Below, in pieces: positions 1 through 9,881 of a DNA stretch of 64,000 bases. A program made the translations under genes and the position numbers. The first letter of the stretch is position 1. The number at the start of each line of letters is the position of its first letter. This DNA comes from Poa pratensis (taxonomy: Eukaryota; Streptophyta; Magnoliopsida; Poales; Poaceae). Where the stretch lies: contig CAMZMU010000111.1 of the NCBI GenBank assembly GCA_947311845.1, positions 28,240,084-28,304,083 of the forward strand. The letters run 5' to 3'. The notes beneath the pieces were generated by a model. That model was not told the origin of the DNA and searched no databases. It saw only the letters and a program-made list of their open reading frames with translations.

Positions 1-59
1 GTTGAAAGCACTTTCCTAGTCAGACTAGAAGGAATCCAATGATCCTCCCATATATTAAC

Positions 60-171
60 GAGAGAATTCCTTATTTGACCCTTCCTTAAAATCATCTTAC
101 TTATTTGACCATAAAAAAATATTTCTTCCCTATTTGACATCTTAACTTCATTTTCTTCCTAATATGGCCCT
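60..171 (+). repeat. MULE left terminal inverted repeat
   Basis: 112 bp alignable with the reverse complement of 6113-6224. It has an internal short-period pattern of TTATTTGRCC followed by CTTCC, repeated about four times. Confidence 0.88.
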
Positions 172-687
172 GTAGTGCATTTTGATACCTGCCGGTGTTA
201 AATAGGAACGTGAAAATAGGTCCGCGTCGTGGCGGAGCTCTGTCTCGCGCGGCTCGGTAGTGACCCCGCGGAGTCATTGTCGTCGCCGGCGGCCTGGCTG
301 CCGGGCGAGCCACGGCAGAGCGTGGTGGAGACAGCGGCGGAAAGCACAGAGGTAGAGGGCCGCCACAGGAAGAGGAGAAGAAGCAGCCGGCGGCACCCAC
401 ATAATTCTACCCGGCCATGGAAGCTCTGCCTCGTCTCTGGGCTGCCACTCGCCGGCGAGCCCCTCGTCCGGATCGCCCATGGCCCCGCGCTCTTGGAGAT
501 CTGCGCGGTCCTGACGGATTGGGTCTTCGTCGGCGTCGGCGAGCTCCTCGTCCGCATCCGTTCTGGCGACGGCCGCCGCAGCCTGGCCCGCTCTGTCCAC
601 CGCCCGTCGCTGGTTCGATGTTGACTCGGGGAAAGAAAGAGTTTTTTAGATGGAGAGAGAAAGGATCGATCGGGTCTGGTTCGCTCG
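172..687. other. GC-rich MULE interior, possible captured gene fragment
   Basis: From about 230 to 640 the base composition becomes strongly GC-rich and CpG-rich, unlike the AT-rich TIR, as in Pack-MULEs that carry host gene 5' fragments. Overlapping open frames exist in both orientations (for example 229-624 plus and 274-600 minus) because of the composition. None is recognisable as a protein family, so no product is assigned. Confidence 0.5.
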
Positions 688-781
688 TTTTTTTTTTTTT
701 TTGAGAGTATGCCAAGGCATACCTTATTTTTATAGAGGACAGAAATAGAATACAGAGTTCTACCTAATCACAAACCGATTA

Positions 782-3700
782 ATAGCTAGGTTCTGGGTTC
801 TGGCACGAAGCGTTTTCTCGCTATGGCGATAAGAGAGGCGATCTAGGTTTTCGACCGCCGCCGCCGGCGGCGGCAGCTCTGTCCGGTGTACTGATTGGCA
901 CCGTTGGTTTGTCCCCATTAAGGGTTTCCATCCTCCTGCTGGTTCTCCCAGCGGTGAGTTTTCCGTCCCGTTCTGGTTTTTGAAGTTTTCAGTTGAGGGA
1001 GGCAGCGTGACCTGCTCCTGTTTGATCCGTTGGAGATTTGGGCTTGGCCGTGGGTTTGGCTGTGCCTGGCGTCGTGTTTTGCAGCAAGGCTACAACGATC
1101 TGCAAGTCGTCTTGGGGATCGGTTGCCGGTTGGCTGTGTTGGTACGTCTGTGTTAGATTGTGCGAGAAGACGATCAACAGTCCGTCTCAATGAATATAAT
1201 GTGCTTGAACTGTCGGGGTTGCGGTCAGCTCGAGACTGTTCACGAGATCAGCAACTTAATTAAGTTGTATCGTCCGAGGTTGGTTTTTCTCTCGGAAACC
1301 AAGCTTAGTGATAAGAGAGCACAAGATCTGAGAGGAAGACTAGGATTCTCTAATGCCTTCGGTGTGAAAAGTGAAGGTTTAAGCGGAGGCCTGGTTCTTT
1401 TCTGGAATTCAGATTCAGTAGTGTCGCTGAAGTCATTTAGTAGGTCTCATATTGATGTATTCGTCTCAAATGAAGATACTGGAGTTAGAGAATGGAGGTT
1501 CACAGGTTTTTATGGTGAACCGTCAAGGTCCAAGCGCAAAAGAAGTTGGGAGTTGATGACTTATTTGAGGAAGGAATTTGATCACCCTTGGCTTTGTGCG
1601 GGTGACTTCAATGAAGTGGTCTCTGCTGGTGAGCAGTTTGGAGGTCATGGAAGGGAGGAATGGCAGATGGAAGGGTTTAGGGATGCTATTGATGATTGCA
1701 GATTTGAAGACCTTGGCTATACGGGCTTACCCTACACATGGGATAATAGGCAGCAGAATGGAGATAACATCAAGGTTCGATTGGATAGAGGGCTTGCCGA
1801 TGATAAATTTCAGGAACGTTTTGATAATACACAGGTAACCCATGTTCAGACGACTCAAAGTGATCATTGCGCACTTCTTATTAAAGTGCAGAGATCAGAT
1901 TGGTGTGGTGGGGACACTGGCCCAAAACCATTCAGATATGAGAATGCTTGGTCAAGACACCAGAGTTATGATCAAGTTGTTCAAGATAGCTGGGCACCTG
2001 AGCAGAACACACTTAGTGGAGTGGTTCAGGCCTTGGCAGGTGTTGGCCGAAATCTCCAAAGCTGGAGTCGAGAGGAGTATGGATCGGTCGCTAAACAGCT
2101 TAAATGTTTGCGTACACGACTAGAACGGGTACGATCAGATTCTCTTGGTTCGGGGCCCTCTAGGTTGGAGAAGCAGCTTATGCGGCGTATCTCAGAACTT
2201 CAAACAAGGGAAGAAATGGAAGCTCATCAAAGATCGAGAGTTCAATGGATGAGGGAGGGAGATAGAAATACGGCTTTTTTTCATGCTAAAGCTAAACAGA
2301 GATCCCGTACAAATAGAATCAAGGCTCTCAGGAAAGATGATGGGGTGTTTGAAACATCACAAGCTGGGATGGAGAAGATGGCTATAGACTTTTATAAAAA
2401 ACTATTTTCGGAGCAGGAGAACACACAACCGGAACTTGTCACAGATTGGGTTCCAGAGAAGGTTACAAGTGATATGAATGCGAGGCTGATTGAGCCATTT
2501 TCGGATGAAGAAATTGAAAATGCTCTTTTTATGATGCATCCGAATAAATCACCGGGGCCAGATGGCTTTACTGCTGGTTTTTATATCAAGCATTGGCATA
2601 TTCTTAAGGAAGTGGTATGCAAAGCTATACGCCATTTTTTGGATGGAGGTGATATGCCTGAAGAGGTAAATTCCACGGTGCTTGTTTTGATTCCTAAAAT
2701 TAAAGCACCGCAAGACTTAACACAATTTAGACCAATTGCCCTCTGTAATGTATTGTACAAGATAGCGTCCAAGGTCTTATCCCTTCGACTAAGGCCTGTC
2801 TTGGAAGAGATTATCTCAGAAGAACAAAGCGCATTTGTGCCAGGAAGATTAATCACGGACAATGTGCTGACTGCTTATGAGTGTATACACTACTTGAAAA
2901 GGAAAAAGGGCAAGTCCGGAGCCTGTGCAATTAAGTTGGATATGGCTAAAGCATATGACAGAGTGGAGTGGTGCTACCTTCGCAATGTTATGTCAAAATT
3001 GGGGTTTTCAAGTCAGTGGATTAACATGATAATGAGATGTGTTCAATCAGTTTCGTTTTCGGTGAGAGTAAATGGGGTTTTCTCGGAAGTTTTCAAACCC
3101 ACACGTGGTATAAGGCAAGGGGATCCGATCTCCCCGTACTTGTTTCTTCTCTGTGGAGAAGGGTTCAGTAGTATGATCAAACATATGGGGCCAATGCATC
3201 TTGCGAGAGGAGTTCGAGTAGGTATCCACGCCCCCTGGGTATCCCACTTGTTATTCGCTGACGATTGTTTGATCTTCTCTCAGGCATCCGCAGCGGGGGC
3301 AGATAGACTAATGAATATTCTGGAATTATATCGTCGGGGGTCGGGCCAGATGGTGAACAAATCAAAATCAGCAATTTTCTTTAGTAAGAACACCTTGGAG
3401 CCGATGAAGAGTGTGGTTCACCAACGGCTGGAGATAACTACTGAAGCGCTTGGGGAGAAATACCTAGGATTACCTACGGCCCTAGGCCGCTCCACGGATT
3501 CTGAATTTGAACATGTGATTGCGAAGGTGAAAAAGCTACTGAACGGTGGCATCCCGAGATTGCTGAGTAGTGCAGGAAGAGAAATTTTTATTAAGGCAGT
3601 ATGTCAATCAATTCCGACATACTCGATGAGCTGCTTCAAGCTGTCGAGAAAATTCTGCAAGAAGCTTACCTCGGTGGTGGCGAGGTTCTGGTGGGGAGGT

Positions 3701-5326
3701 GATGATCAACGGAGGAGAATGCACTGGAAAAAATGGGTGGACATCGCTATCCCAAAATCTGCTGGAGGCATGGGTTTTCGCGATTTCGAGCTCTTTAATC
3801 AAGCTATGCTCTCCAAGCAAGGGTGGAGGTTGATGACACGGCCCGATTCACTTTGTGCCCGAGTGTTGAAAGGGAGATACTTTCATGATAAGGACTTCAT
3901 GTCAGCTGGAACTAAAAGGAACTCTTCGCACACTTGGCGAGCGATCTTGCACGGTCGATCAGCTCTTAATCTGGGACTGATCAAAAGAGTTGGAAGTGGG
4001 TCGTCTATTCGCATCTGGGATGATCCATGGATCGAGGCAAATTATGGGTTTAAACCGTTAGCGAGGAAGTCTAGTGCTACTGCAACTCGGGTTGATGAAT
4101 TAATTGATCAGGCCAATGGGGTATGGAATGTGGCGAAATTGGAGGAGAACTTCATCTATCCTGATGTCCAATCAGTCAGCCGTATCACCATAGGAGAGGA
4201 CGAGGATGTTTGGGCTTGGAAATTTGAGAAAAATGGAAACTTCACAGTTCGATCTGCGTACAGACTGCTGTGTGAACAAAGACGCTTATCGGCTGCCCCA
4301 TCGAGCTCAGCCGGCGGCACACAACCAGTCTGGAAGAAGTTATGGAAGTTGGCAGTCCCACCAAAGGTTAGGAATTTTTGGTGGCGATCGATTCATAAGT
4401 TTTTGCCTTGCAGAAATATCCTAAAGGCAAGGCACATTGAAAGAATCTCAAATTGTGAAGATTGTGGTGAAGATGAGACTATATACCATAGCCTGTTCAG
4501 ATGCACTTGGGCGAGAATCTTCTGGGACGAAATAAAAAGGCTTACAGGGGTGAAAATTCCTGTTCTTCACCCGGATTCTTGGGCCGCTGATCTGATTGAT
4601 GGAGGTGGTGTACCTAGTTATAACGTATCTGTAATCCTTTGTGGATGCTGGGCAATCTGGTCGGAGCGTAACACCCGGCGCCATGGCGAGAAGGGTAGAT
4701 CTGTGGAGTCCTCTGTCCGCTGGGCTGTTGATACGGCGTGTGACCTTTCAGTCCAGATAAAGGCCAGCCAAAATAAGCAGAAACAGAAACAGGTTTGGTC
4801 TCCACCCAGGGAGAATTACATCAAGGTTAACGTTGATGCGGGGTTTGACGTCTCATCTAGATCAGGTACCTCTGGGGTAGTTCTTCGCAATGAAGCTGGC
4901 GAACTCATCCGCGCACAGGCTATCTGGTATGAACATGCAGCTGACGCGAGGTCAATGGAGGCGATCGCGTTGAGGGATGGTCTTCGTTTGGCTAGCGATC
5001 TGGGACACACTAAAATTCTGGTGGAAAGTGATGCTCTCGATGTAGTGAAGTTGTGCAACTCTAACAACTTCGTGAGGGCTGACATAGGTGCTCTGTGTCG
5101 CCAAGTGATAGACTTACAGTTTAGCTTCATTAGTTGCTCTATTTCGCATGTACCTCGTACAGCTAATGAGGCTGCACATGCGTGTGCAAAGCAAGCTAGT
5201 GAATCTAGACGTAGATGCTTATGGGTTAATTATATCCCATCATTTCTGAGAGGATGTATGCATCAACCATGTACTTCTGATGAGTAATAGTAATAGTATG
5301 TGAGTTTCAAAAAAAAAAAAAAAAAA
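782..5326 (+). mobile_element. LINE-C: L1-type LINE with RNase H domain, inserted in LINE-B
   Basis: Flanked by a perfect 15-bp target-site duplication, ATCACAAACCGATTA, at 767-781 and 5327-5341. The 3' end is a poly(A) of about 18 bases (5309-5326). A long intact ORF2 fills most of it. The 5' region (782-1189) looks like a GC-rich LINE leader, but there is no ORF1. This is the innermost and probably youngest layer of the chain LINE-A, MULE, LINE-B, LINE-C. Confidence 0.95.
1190..5287 (+). CDS. LINE-C ORF2 polyprotein: endonuclease, reverse transcriptase, RNase H
   Basis: Uninterrupted frame of about 1365 codons from the first ATG (an upstream GTG at 1160 is also in frame). Domains in order: APE-like endonuclease (residues ~1-230: CLNCRG, SETKLSD, GDFNEV, SDHCALL); L1-type RT (~450-760: NKSPGPDGF, RQGDPISPYLF, and the catalytic FADD box near 690); a GGMGFRDF linker; zf-RVT (~1050-1110); and a C-terminal RNase H of the RVT_3 type (~1208-1347) with candidate D-E-D residues in VNVDAGF, SMEAIALRDGL and VESDALDVV. 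The protein would nick the target, prime on the 3' end and copy its RNA. Full length and lack of stops suggest recent activity, although ORF1 is missing from this copy. Confidence 0.93.
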   Translation: MNIMCLNCRGCGQLETVHEISNLIKLYRPRLVFLSETKLSDKRAQDLRGRLGFSNAFGVKSEGLSGGLVLFWNSDSVVSLKSFSRSHIDVFVSNEDTGVREWRFTGFYGEPSRSKRKRSWELMTYLRKEFDHPWLCAGDFNEVVSAGEQFGGHGREEWQMEGFRDAIDDCRFEDLGYTGLPYTWDNRQQNGDNIKVRLDRGLADDKFQERFDNTQVTHVQTTQSDHCALLIKVQRSDWCGGDTGPKPFRYENAWSRHQSYDQVVQDSWAPEQNTLSGVVQALAGVGRNLQSWSREEYGSVAKQLKCLRTRLERVRSDSLGSGPSRLEKQLMRRISELQTREEMEAHQRSRVQWMREGDRNTAFFHAKAKQRSRTNRIKALRKDDGVFETSQAGMEKMAIDFYKKLFSEQENTQPELVTDWVPEKVTSDMNARLIEPFSDEEIENALFMMHPNKSPGPDGFTAGFYIKHWHILKEVVCKAIRHFLDGGDMPEEVNSTVLVLIPKIKAPQDLTQFRPIALCNVLYKIASKVLSLRLRPVLEEIISEEQSAFVPGRLITDNVLTAYECIHYLKRKKGKSGACAIKLDMAKAYDRVEWCYLRNVMSKLGFSSQWINMIMRCVQSVSFSVRVNGVFSEVFKPTRGIRQGDPISPYLFLLCGEGFSSMIKHMGPMHLARGVRVGIHAPWVSHLLFADDCLIFSQASAAGADRLMNILELYRRGSGQMVNKSKSAIFFSKNTLEPMKSVVHQRLEITTEALGEKYLGLPTALGRSTDSEFEHVIAKVKKLLNGGIPRLLSSAGREIFIKAVCQSIPTYSMSCFKLSRKFCKKLTSVVARFWWGGDDQRRRMHWKKWVDIAIPKSAGGMGFRDFELFNQAMLSKQGWRLMTRPDSLCARVLKGRYFHDKDFMSAGTKRNSSHTWRAILHGRSALNLGLIKRVGSGSSIRIWDDPWIEANYGFKPLARKSSATATRVDELIDQANGVWNVAKLEENFIYPDVQSVSRITIGEDEDVWAWKFEKNGNFTVRSAYRLLCEQRRLSAAPSSSAGGTQPVWKKLWKLAVPPKVRNFWWRSIHKFLPCRNILKARHIERISNCEDCGEDETIYHSLFRCTWARIFWDEIKRLTGVKIPVLHPDSWAADLIDGGGVPSYNVSVILCGCWAIWSERNTRRHGEKGRSVESSVRWAVDTACDLSVQIKASQNKQKQKQVWSPPRENYIKVNVDAGFDVSSRSGTSGVVLRNEAGELIRAQAIWYEHAADARSMEAIALRDGLRLASDLGHTKILVESDALDVVKLCNSNNFVRADIGALCRQVIDLQFSFISCSISHVPRTANEAAHACAKQASESRRRCLWVNYIPSFLRGCMHQPCTSDE

Positions 5327-5401
5327 ATCACAAACCGATTAGGCAGAGAGAACACCTGAAACGCACTCCAAAGAAAGACTAAAAACTACTCTCTCGCGTC
5401 A

Positions 5402-6060
5402 TCAAAAAAAGACTCCAGTGACACCCCTCCTATTCTGCACCCAAAGCCTGAATTCTTCGATGATTTTGGGCACCAGCAGCTCCGGCCTGAACTGCTCCCT
5501 CGTGTTGTTGAAGACCCAGCCGTTCCTATTTTTCCAAAGACGCCAGCACACAAGGATGACCAGAGCATCAAAATCTTTCCGAACCTTCCTTCCCAAGCGC
5601 TCTCGGCTCGAGATCCACCACAGCTTGAGAGTGCAACTGTTGGTGGGTTCAGAGATGCTTAGCCCGAGCTGCCGAAGCAGGTCGTACCACACCTGCCTAG
5701 CAAAGACACACTGTGCCAGGATATGCTCCACATTATCCTCCTCTTGCAAGCAGACATAGCAGGGGGATGGATTGTCCTGCAGCCCATGTCGTGCTCTACG
5801 GTCAGAGGTCCAGACTCTATACTTTAGTGCCAACCAGATGAACAATTTGCACTTGATTGGTGCCCCATTCCTCCAAATGCACTCCGCGACATCGGAGTAC
5901 ATTAAGCCATGTTGCAGCTTTCTGTATGTCGACTTGGCCGTATACTCTCCAGATTTTGACGAAGGCCAAGTTATTGTGTCACTAACCGTCGTGTCCCTCT
6001 GCACTTCGCTGACAGCAGCCCACAACTGCACGCACTGAAGAATGCCGTCAGGGAGGGGCA
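5402..6060 (-). pseudogene. LINE-B ORF2 C-terminal fragment (zf-RVT domain)
   Basis: A 5'-truncated remnant of an ORF2 protein. The recognisable part reads TITWPSSKSGEYTAKSTYRK, then WRNGAPIKCKLFIWLAL and a zinc-binding-like C-x2-C...H-x4-C arrangement (CYVCLQEEDNVEHIL..C). This is the zf-RVT domain that follows the RT domain in plant LINEs. The stop is at 5402-5404, about 60 bp before the LINE-C insertion site, which therefore lies in the 3' UTR. Only the last ~215 residues of a normally ~1200-residue protein are present, so it cannot encode RT activity. Confidence 0.85.
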
Positions 6061-6112
6061 GTTTGGTCCAACAAAATAAAAACTGACGGCAAAACATAAC
6101 GCCATAGACGGA

Positions 6113-6224
6113 AGGGCCAAATAAGGAAGGAAATGAAATTTAGGTGTCGAATTGGGAAGGATTTTTATTTTAGGGCCAAATAAGGAAGACGATTTTAAGG
6201 AAGGGCCAAATAAGGAATTCTCTC
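6113..6224 (-). repeat. MULE right terminal inverted repeat
   Basis: Reverse complement of the left repeat with scattered substitutions, for example GGCC here where the left arm has GACC. It ends at the 9-bp duplication TATATTAAC (6225-6233). Confidence 0.88.
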
Positions 6225-6516
6225 TATATTAACCTTGTTTCTCGCACCAATCCTCCAAATATGCCCTCTCCGAAAGTATTCAGTCCGGCAACAATGCTTT
6301 GCCACGCAAAGGATGATCCACTCTTCGGTCCCGCTTTCAACAGATCACCACGAGGATAATATTTTGGTCTAAGAACTTGCGCACATAGAGATTCAGGATT
6401 TTGTAATATTCTCCAACTCTGCTTTGCCAACATAGCTAGATTAAAAGCGTGGAGATCGCGAAAGCCCATACCTCCAAGCTTTTTTGGGATGCACATCCGC
6501 CACCATGCAAACTAGT
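6225..6516 (-). pseudogene. LINE-A ORF2, region just after the reverse transcriptase (continues at 1-59)
   Basis: Minus-strand reading contains the LINE hallmark GGMGFRDLHAFNLAMLAKQ followed by a typical WRILQNPESL stretch. It then continues across the Mutator-like insertion into IWEDHWIP encoded by 59-1. This is the segment between the RT domain and the C-terminal zf-RVT domain of plant L1 ORF2 proteins. The rest of the ORF lies outside the left edge. The right edge is the 5-bp gypsy target duplication at 6512-6516. Confidence 0.85.
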
Positions 6517-6580
6517 TGATGTAGTGCGCCCTACACATGACACGCCAAGTGGACCAATGACAAGAGTAAGGGTCAAAGCT

Positions 6581-7628
6581 GATGAGGACATCCCTAGTCC
6601 TTTACCATTTTCTTCCATTGATGATGTTGCTGTTCAAGACAAGCCCGACGAAGTGAGGATTGGACCGATGACAAGAGCTCGTGCCAAGCTACTTGGACAA
6701 CAGGTGAACTCACTCTTGATTGAATACAACGTTTGTGACAATGAGAAATTTATACTACCTAAGTCTATGCACTTGTGTATGATCAGGGTTGTTGATAACA
6801 CGAACGTTGACGGAAGGCTAGAGGAGCAGCAAGGAATGGAGCACGACGTCCCCAATGGCGCGAGGGAGGAGCGGGAGGCATGTGCAAGAGGAGGAGACGA
6901 AGAAGGTGCTCGAGAAGACGGTCACGGAGAGGGGTTACAGGCTGAAGAAGCACCGGGCGGTACTACCGCCCTCACTACTGCCAGAAAGACCCCTCAGGCG
7001 CTATGTGCGGTAGTACCGCTCGACCCAGCGGTACTACCGCCCCGACAGACAAGCGGCGGCACTACCGCCAGAACTGCCGCCCGATAGGCCCTTCTGGAGC
7101 AATGTGCGGTACTACCGCGTACGGGCCTGCGCGCCCAGATTCGGACCGAAACCTGTTTTAGGTCGGTTTGTACTCGTTTTTAGGTCGAATTGGACCCCGT
7201 TTCGAGTGGGACAACCCCAGGTCGGTTGGCCCTCCATATAAGGCCAAGGCCGGCGGCTAGAACAAGTTTAGACCACGTTTATGTTAAAACCCTAGATTGG
7301 ATTGCTAAGCAACTATCTATCGAATTTCCCTTTGTTTCGATCGGAAGTTCAACCCCTCCACTTTGTTGCGATCTGGAGGTTCTTGTTACCGAAGTTTGAG
7401 TGTGATCTGTTGTTCCACTGGGAATTAGTAGATTGCAAAACCGCTTCGTGGTCGGCGGCTACGTTGCACCGGTGTGAGGCGTCGCGAATATCCGTTGGGT
7501 TGAAGAGCTGTTGCATTGGCAACAGGGGAGCAGCCGGAGAGTTCGTCGGAATCTCGCAAGTTATCTTCCACCATCATCCATCTACCCGCAGCTCACTGAG
7601 AAGATCGGGCCACCCCATATCAAAAGCT
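6581..7628 (+). repeat. 1048-bp extra segment in the 5' LTR, from a related gypsy family
   Basis: The segment is bounded by the short identity AAAGCT (6575-6580 and 7623-7628). Its plus-frame translation continues a gypsy C-terminus in a paralogous version (IGPMTRARAKLLGQQVNSLL compared with SGPMTRARVKAIHAKVNSLL in the 3' LTR copy). It has its own GCGGTACTACCGC cluster (about 6957-7110) and its own TATA-like box followed by leader-type sequence. I infer that it is the end of pol plus LTR of a sister family joined in by template switching or recombination. Confidence 0.75.
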
Positions 7629-8165
7629 ATACATGCTAAGGTGAATTCACTACTATCTATGTGTGACCTTGATACCCCTTTGAATGGTTTGCTACTTCAT
7701 TCCGATACCTTGTGTGTGCTCAGCTACGGTGGACCGGATGATCCCTATGAAGATGGCCAAGGAAGTGTTGAAGATGGACAACAAGTGCTCCAAGATGAAC
7801 AAGCTGGAAATCCTGAAGAAGCCGCGGCCGGTACTACCGGAAACCTGGCCGGTACTACCGCCGAAACAGAAATCGGTACTGGAATCAACGTCGACCCAAG
7901 CGGTAGTGCCGGAATTAATTCCGGTACTACCGGCCCTCCGCCCGTCCGGTACTACCGGAAGCCTCCACCGGAACTACCGCCGAATCGAGAAGCAGTACTG
8001 GAATCGACGCCGTCGTAAGCGGTAGTACCAGAATTATTTCCGGTACTACCGGTCCTTCGCACGTCCGGTACTACCGGACTTCATGTCCGGTACTACCGGG
8101 CCTGCGCGTGCCTGTGCGCAGATCTGGGCCTTGACCCATGTAATTCGTCCTCTTTTGCACTAGAC

Positions 8166-8173
8166 TATAAATA
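8166..8173 (+). promoter_or_regulatory. TATA box of the gypsy 5' LTR
   Basis: TATAAATA followed by AGGGG, at the equivalent position to 19546-19553 in the 3' LTR. It lies just downstream of the CCGGTACTACCGG cluster, the usual U3 layout. A second candidate, ATATAAGG at 7236-7243, lies in the extra segment. Confidence 0.6.
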
Positions 8174-8632
8174 GGGGTCCTCCTGCACCTTCTAGGGTTA
8201 GACAAAGATTTGGGAACTAAGTAGAGCAAGGCTCCTCTTCTCAAGGTGTCTCCTTCCTCCTTTGGAGATGAACCAAGGCCTCCTTCCATGGAGATGAATC
8301 ATGGCCTCCTCCGGGAGATGAACCAAGGCCTCCCCTTGTGGAGATGATCTTCCTCTTGTAGTGATACTTGTCAATCCTTCCTCTTGAAGTGGCTAGGTTG
8401 ACTTCGTTTGGATTGACCAAGAGGACAAACAATCCTAAGAGTAAGGTGTACTTGGGAGAATATAATTGGGAGCTGCCCTAGGGGATTTGGGACCAATTGA
8501 CTCTTGCCATCGTGCGTCTTGCTAGTTATCTTTGTGTTTACTTGCTTTCCCCTCTTTTGTGTTCTTGAGTTCTTCGCGTTCTTCGCCTCTCCCGTCTCAA
8601 ATCCGTGAAGATCGGGCCTAAACCGCATCATA

Positions 8633-8644
8633 TGGTATCAGAGC
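8633..8644 (+). other. Primer-binding site for initiator tRNA-Met
   Basis: TGGTATCAGAGC two bases after the 5' LTR end, the canonical complement of the plant tRNA-iMet 3' end used by most grass gypsy elements. Confidence 0.93.
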
Positions 8645-9881
8645 TCTATGTTGCCACGGGTTTGATTGTGTTTCCCCCACAAATCCACCAAATTTTTCTT
8701 TGTTTTTGAGAAATTCGAAAATTTCCACCAAAAATAGCCATTTTGGATTCGAGCGATTTGGTCGATTTGCTGCGTTTTTGGTAGTTTTGCTCCATGGATC
8801 TGTTGCTTTAGGACCCCCTCCACCCTTGTTTGCGTTGCCAAGCCTCAATTTTGCCAATTTCCCACGAATTCAAGGATTTTTCGAGCTCAATTTCCGCCCA
8901 ATTTCGCGACCAAGAACTCCAGAAAATTTGGCCGCCGGTACTTCCGGCCACTTCCAGCGGTACTACCGGGCGCCGCGACGCTCCGGTACTACCGGCCAAA
9001 ATCGAGCGGTACTACCGCCGGGCAGGAATTTTTCTGAGCAATTTTTCTTCTTTTCCTCGGTTCGTTTTGGCATTTCTTCTTTGTTGTTTGGGTCCTTCGC
9101 TGGTGTGTTCTACACGTCTACGACATCGACAAGCTTCCGCAGCGACATCATCAACGCCAAGTGACGACGCCGCCAAGGACTCGACTCTTCCCCGTCATAG
9201 TGATCCGTTGTGAGCCCTTCTTCCTTTTGCGTATCTTGACCTATCGGACTAGTTCGTTTATATTGTGGGCATTGCACTTGTGTTGTTCCGAGTGAGTGTC
9301 TCAAAGTATCGGCGAGTGTGTTTCGAGTAGAGGTCTTGGCACTAGCAAAAGTTGAAGGAATCATCGTCAAAAAGCAAAAATCAAAAAAAAGAGAGAAAAA
9401 GAAAAGAAAAAGAATCAAGTGGTGCCAAGAACCATTTCTTGTAGGTTGCGACAAAGTTTGAACCGCCAAAGTGAGTGTGAGGGTCCGACACTTGTGCAAA
9501 TCCGTTGCCCACTCAAGCAATTGAACTAGCGTCCCTCGTGCGTTGTGTTGACAATTGAGCACGTAGTCTTCGCTAGGTTCATTTCGTCTTCGAGTGCTCG
9601 CCCTTTGGTCGCACAACCTCATTATTCGCTTTTGTGTGTGTTTCCTTATACTTTGTGGTTGGTGTTCTTTGGTGATTTGGTCATTGTGGATTTTCACTAC
9701 CTTTGACAATATGCTTTTCGCCGAGTTTGCTTGATTTCCCGTTGCCACTTCATACCTACCTATCCTCATAAGTGTGTGTGTGGGTGTTAGAACCGGATTC
9801 TCTCCTCTCAAGTCCCTTTATTCTTGAGATATAGTTTGTCCTTTGTTCTTTCTTTACCATATCTCACTTGATCTTGTGAAG
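8645..9881 (+). other. Gypsy untranslated leader
   Basis: No conserved coding domain. Contains four more copies of the GGTACTACCG-type motif at about 8936-9020 and an A-rich stretch near 9370-9415. The gag start is at 9882. Confidence 0.6.

Larger units (their letters stand above)
688..6060 (-). mobile_element. LINE-B: 5'-truncated L1-type LINE inside the MULE
   Basis: Minus-strand element. Its poly(A) appears as a T tract at 688-702, preceded in element sense by a hairpin (GTATGCC / GGCATAC at 707-722) and CTCTC. The coding remnant (zf-RVT region) is at 5402-6060. It is split by LINE-C at 782-5326. The 5' end near 6060 is approximate and lies just inside the right MULE repeat. I could not find a target duplication, so its 5' border may have been modified. 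Confidence 0.8.
60..6224. mobile_element. Mutator-like element (MULE) with 112-bp terminal inverted repeats
   Basis: The outer ends start GAGAGAATTCCTTATTTG and are matched in inverse orientation at the right end (112 bp each, 60-171 and 6113-6224). The 9-bp direct repeat TATATTAAC flanks it at 51-59 and 6225-6233. Long TIRs plus a 9-bp target duplication are diagnostic of the Mutator superfamily. No transposase is visible inside. The content is a GC-rich non-TE stretch (172-687) and two nested LINEs, so this is a non-autonomous, Pack-MULE-like element later enlarged by insertions. It sits inside LINE-A ORF2. Confidence 0.92.
6517..8630 (+). repeat. Gypsy 5' LTR, chimeric
   Basis: Begins TG and ends CA. 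Bases 6517-6580 and 7629-8630 match the 3' LTR almost base for base; 6581-7628 is absent from the 3' LTR. A further 15-bp difference lies near 7807-7822. Both LTR types contain clusters of the quasi-palindrome CCGGTACTACCGG or GCGGTACTACCGC. TATA-like boxes are at 8166-8173 (shared with the 3' LTR) and 7236-7243 (in the extra segment). Confidence 0.92.

Noticed and set aside
229..704. Several 90-130 codon frames inside the MULE
   Set aside because: Frames overlap in four phases because of GC-rich sequence; none resembles a known family, so I kept only the captured-fragment suggestion.
688..6060. Target-site duplication of LINE-B
   Set aside because: Bases next to its poly(A) side (GTCTGGTTCGCTCG) are not found near 6040-6120, so the 5' border is left approximate.
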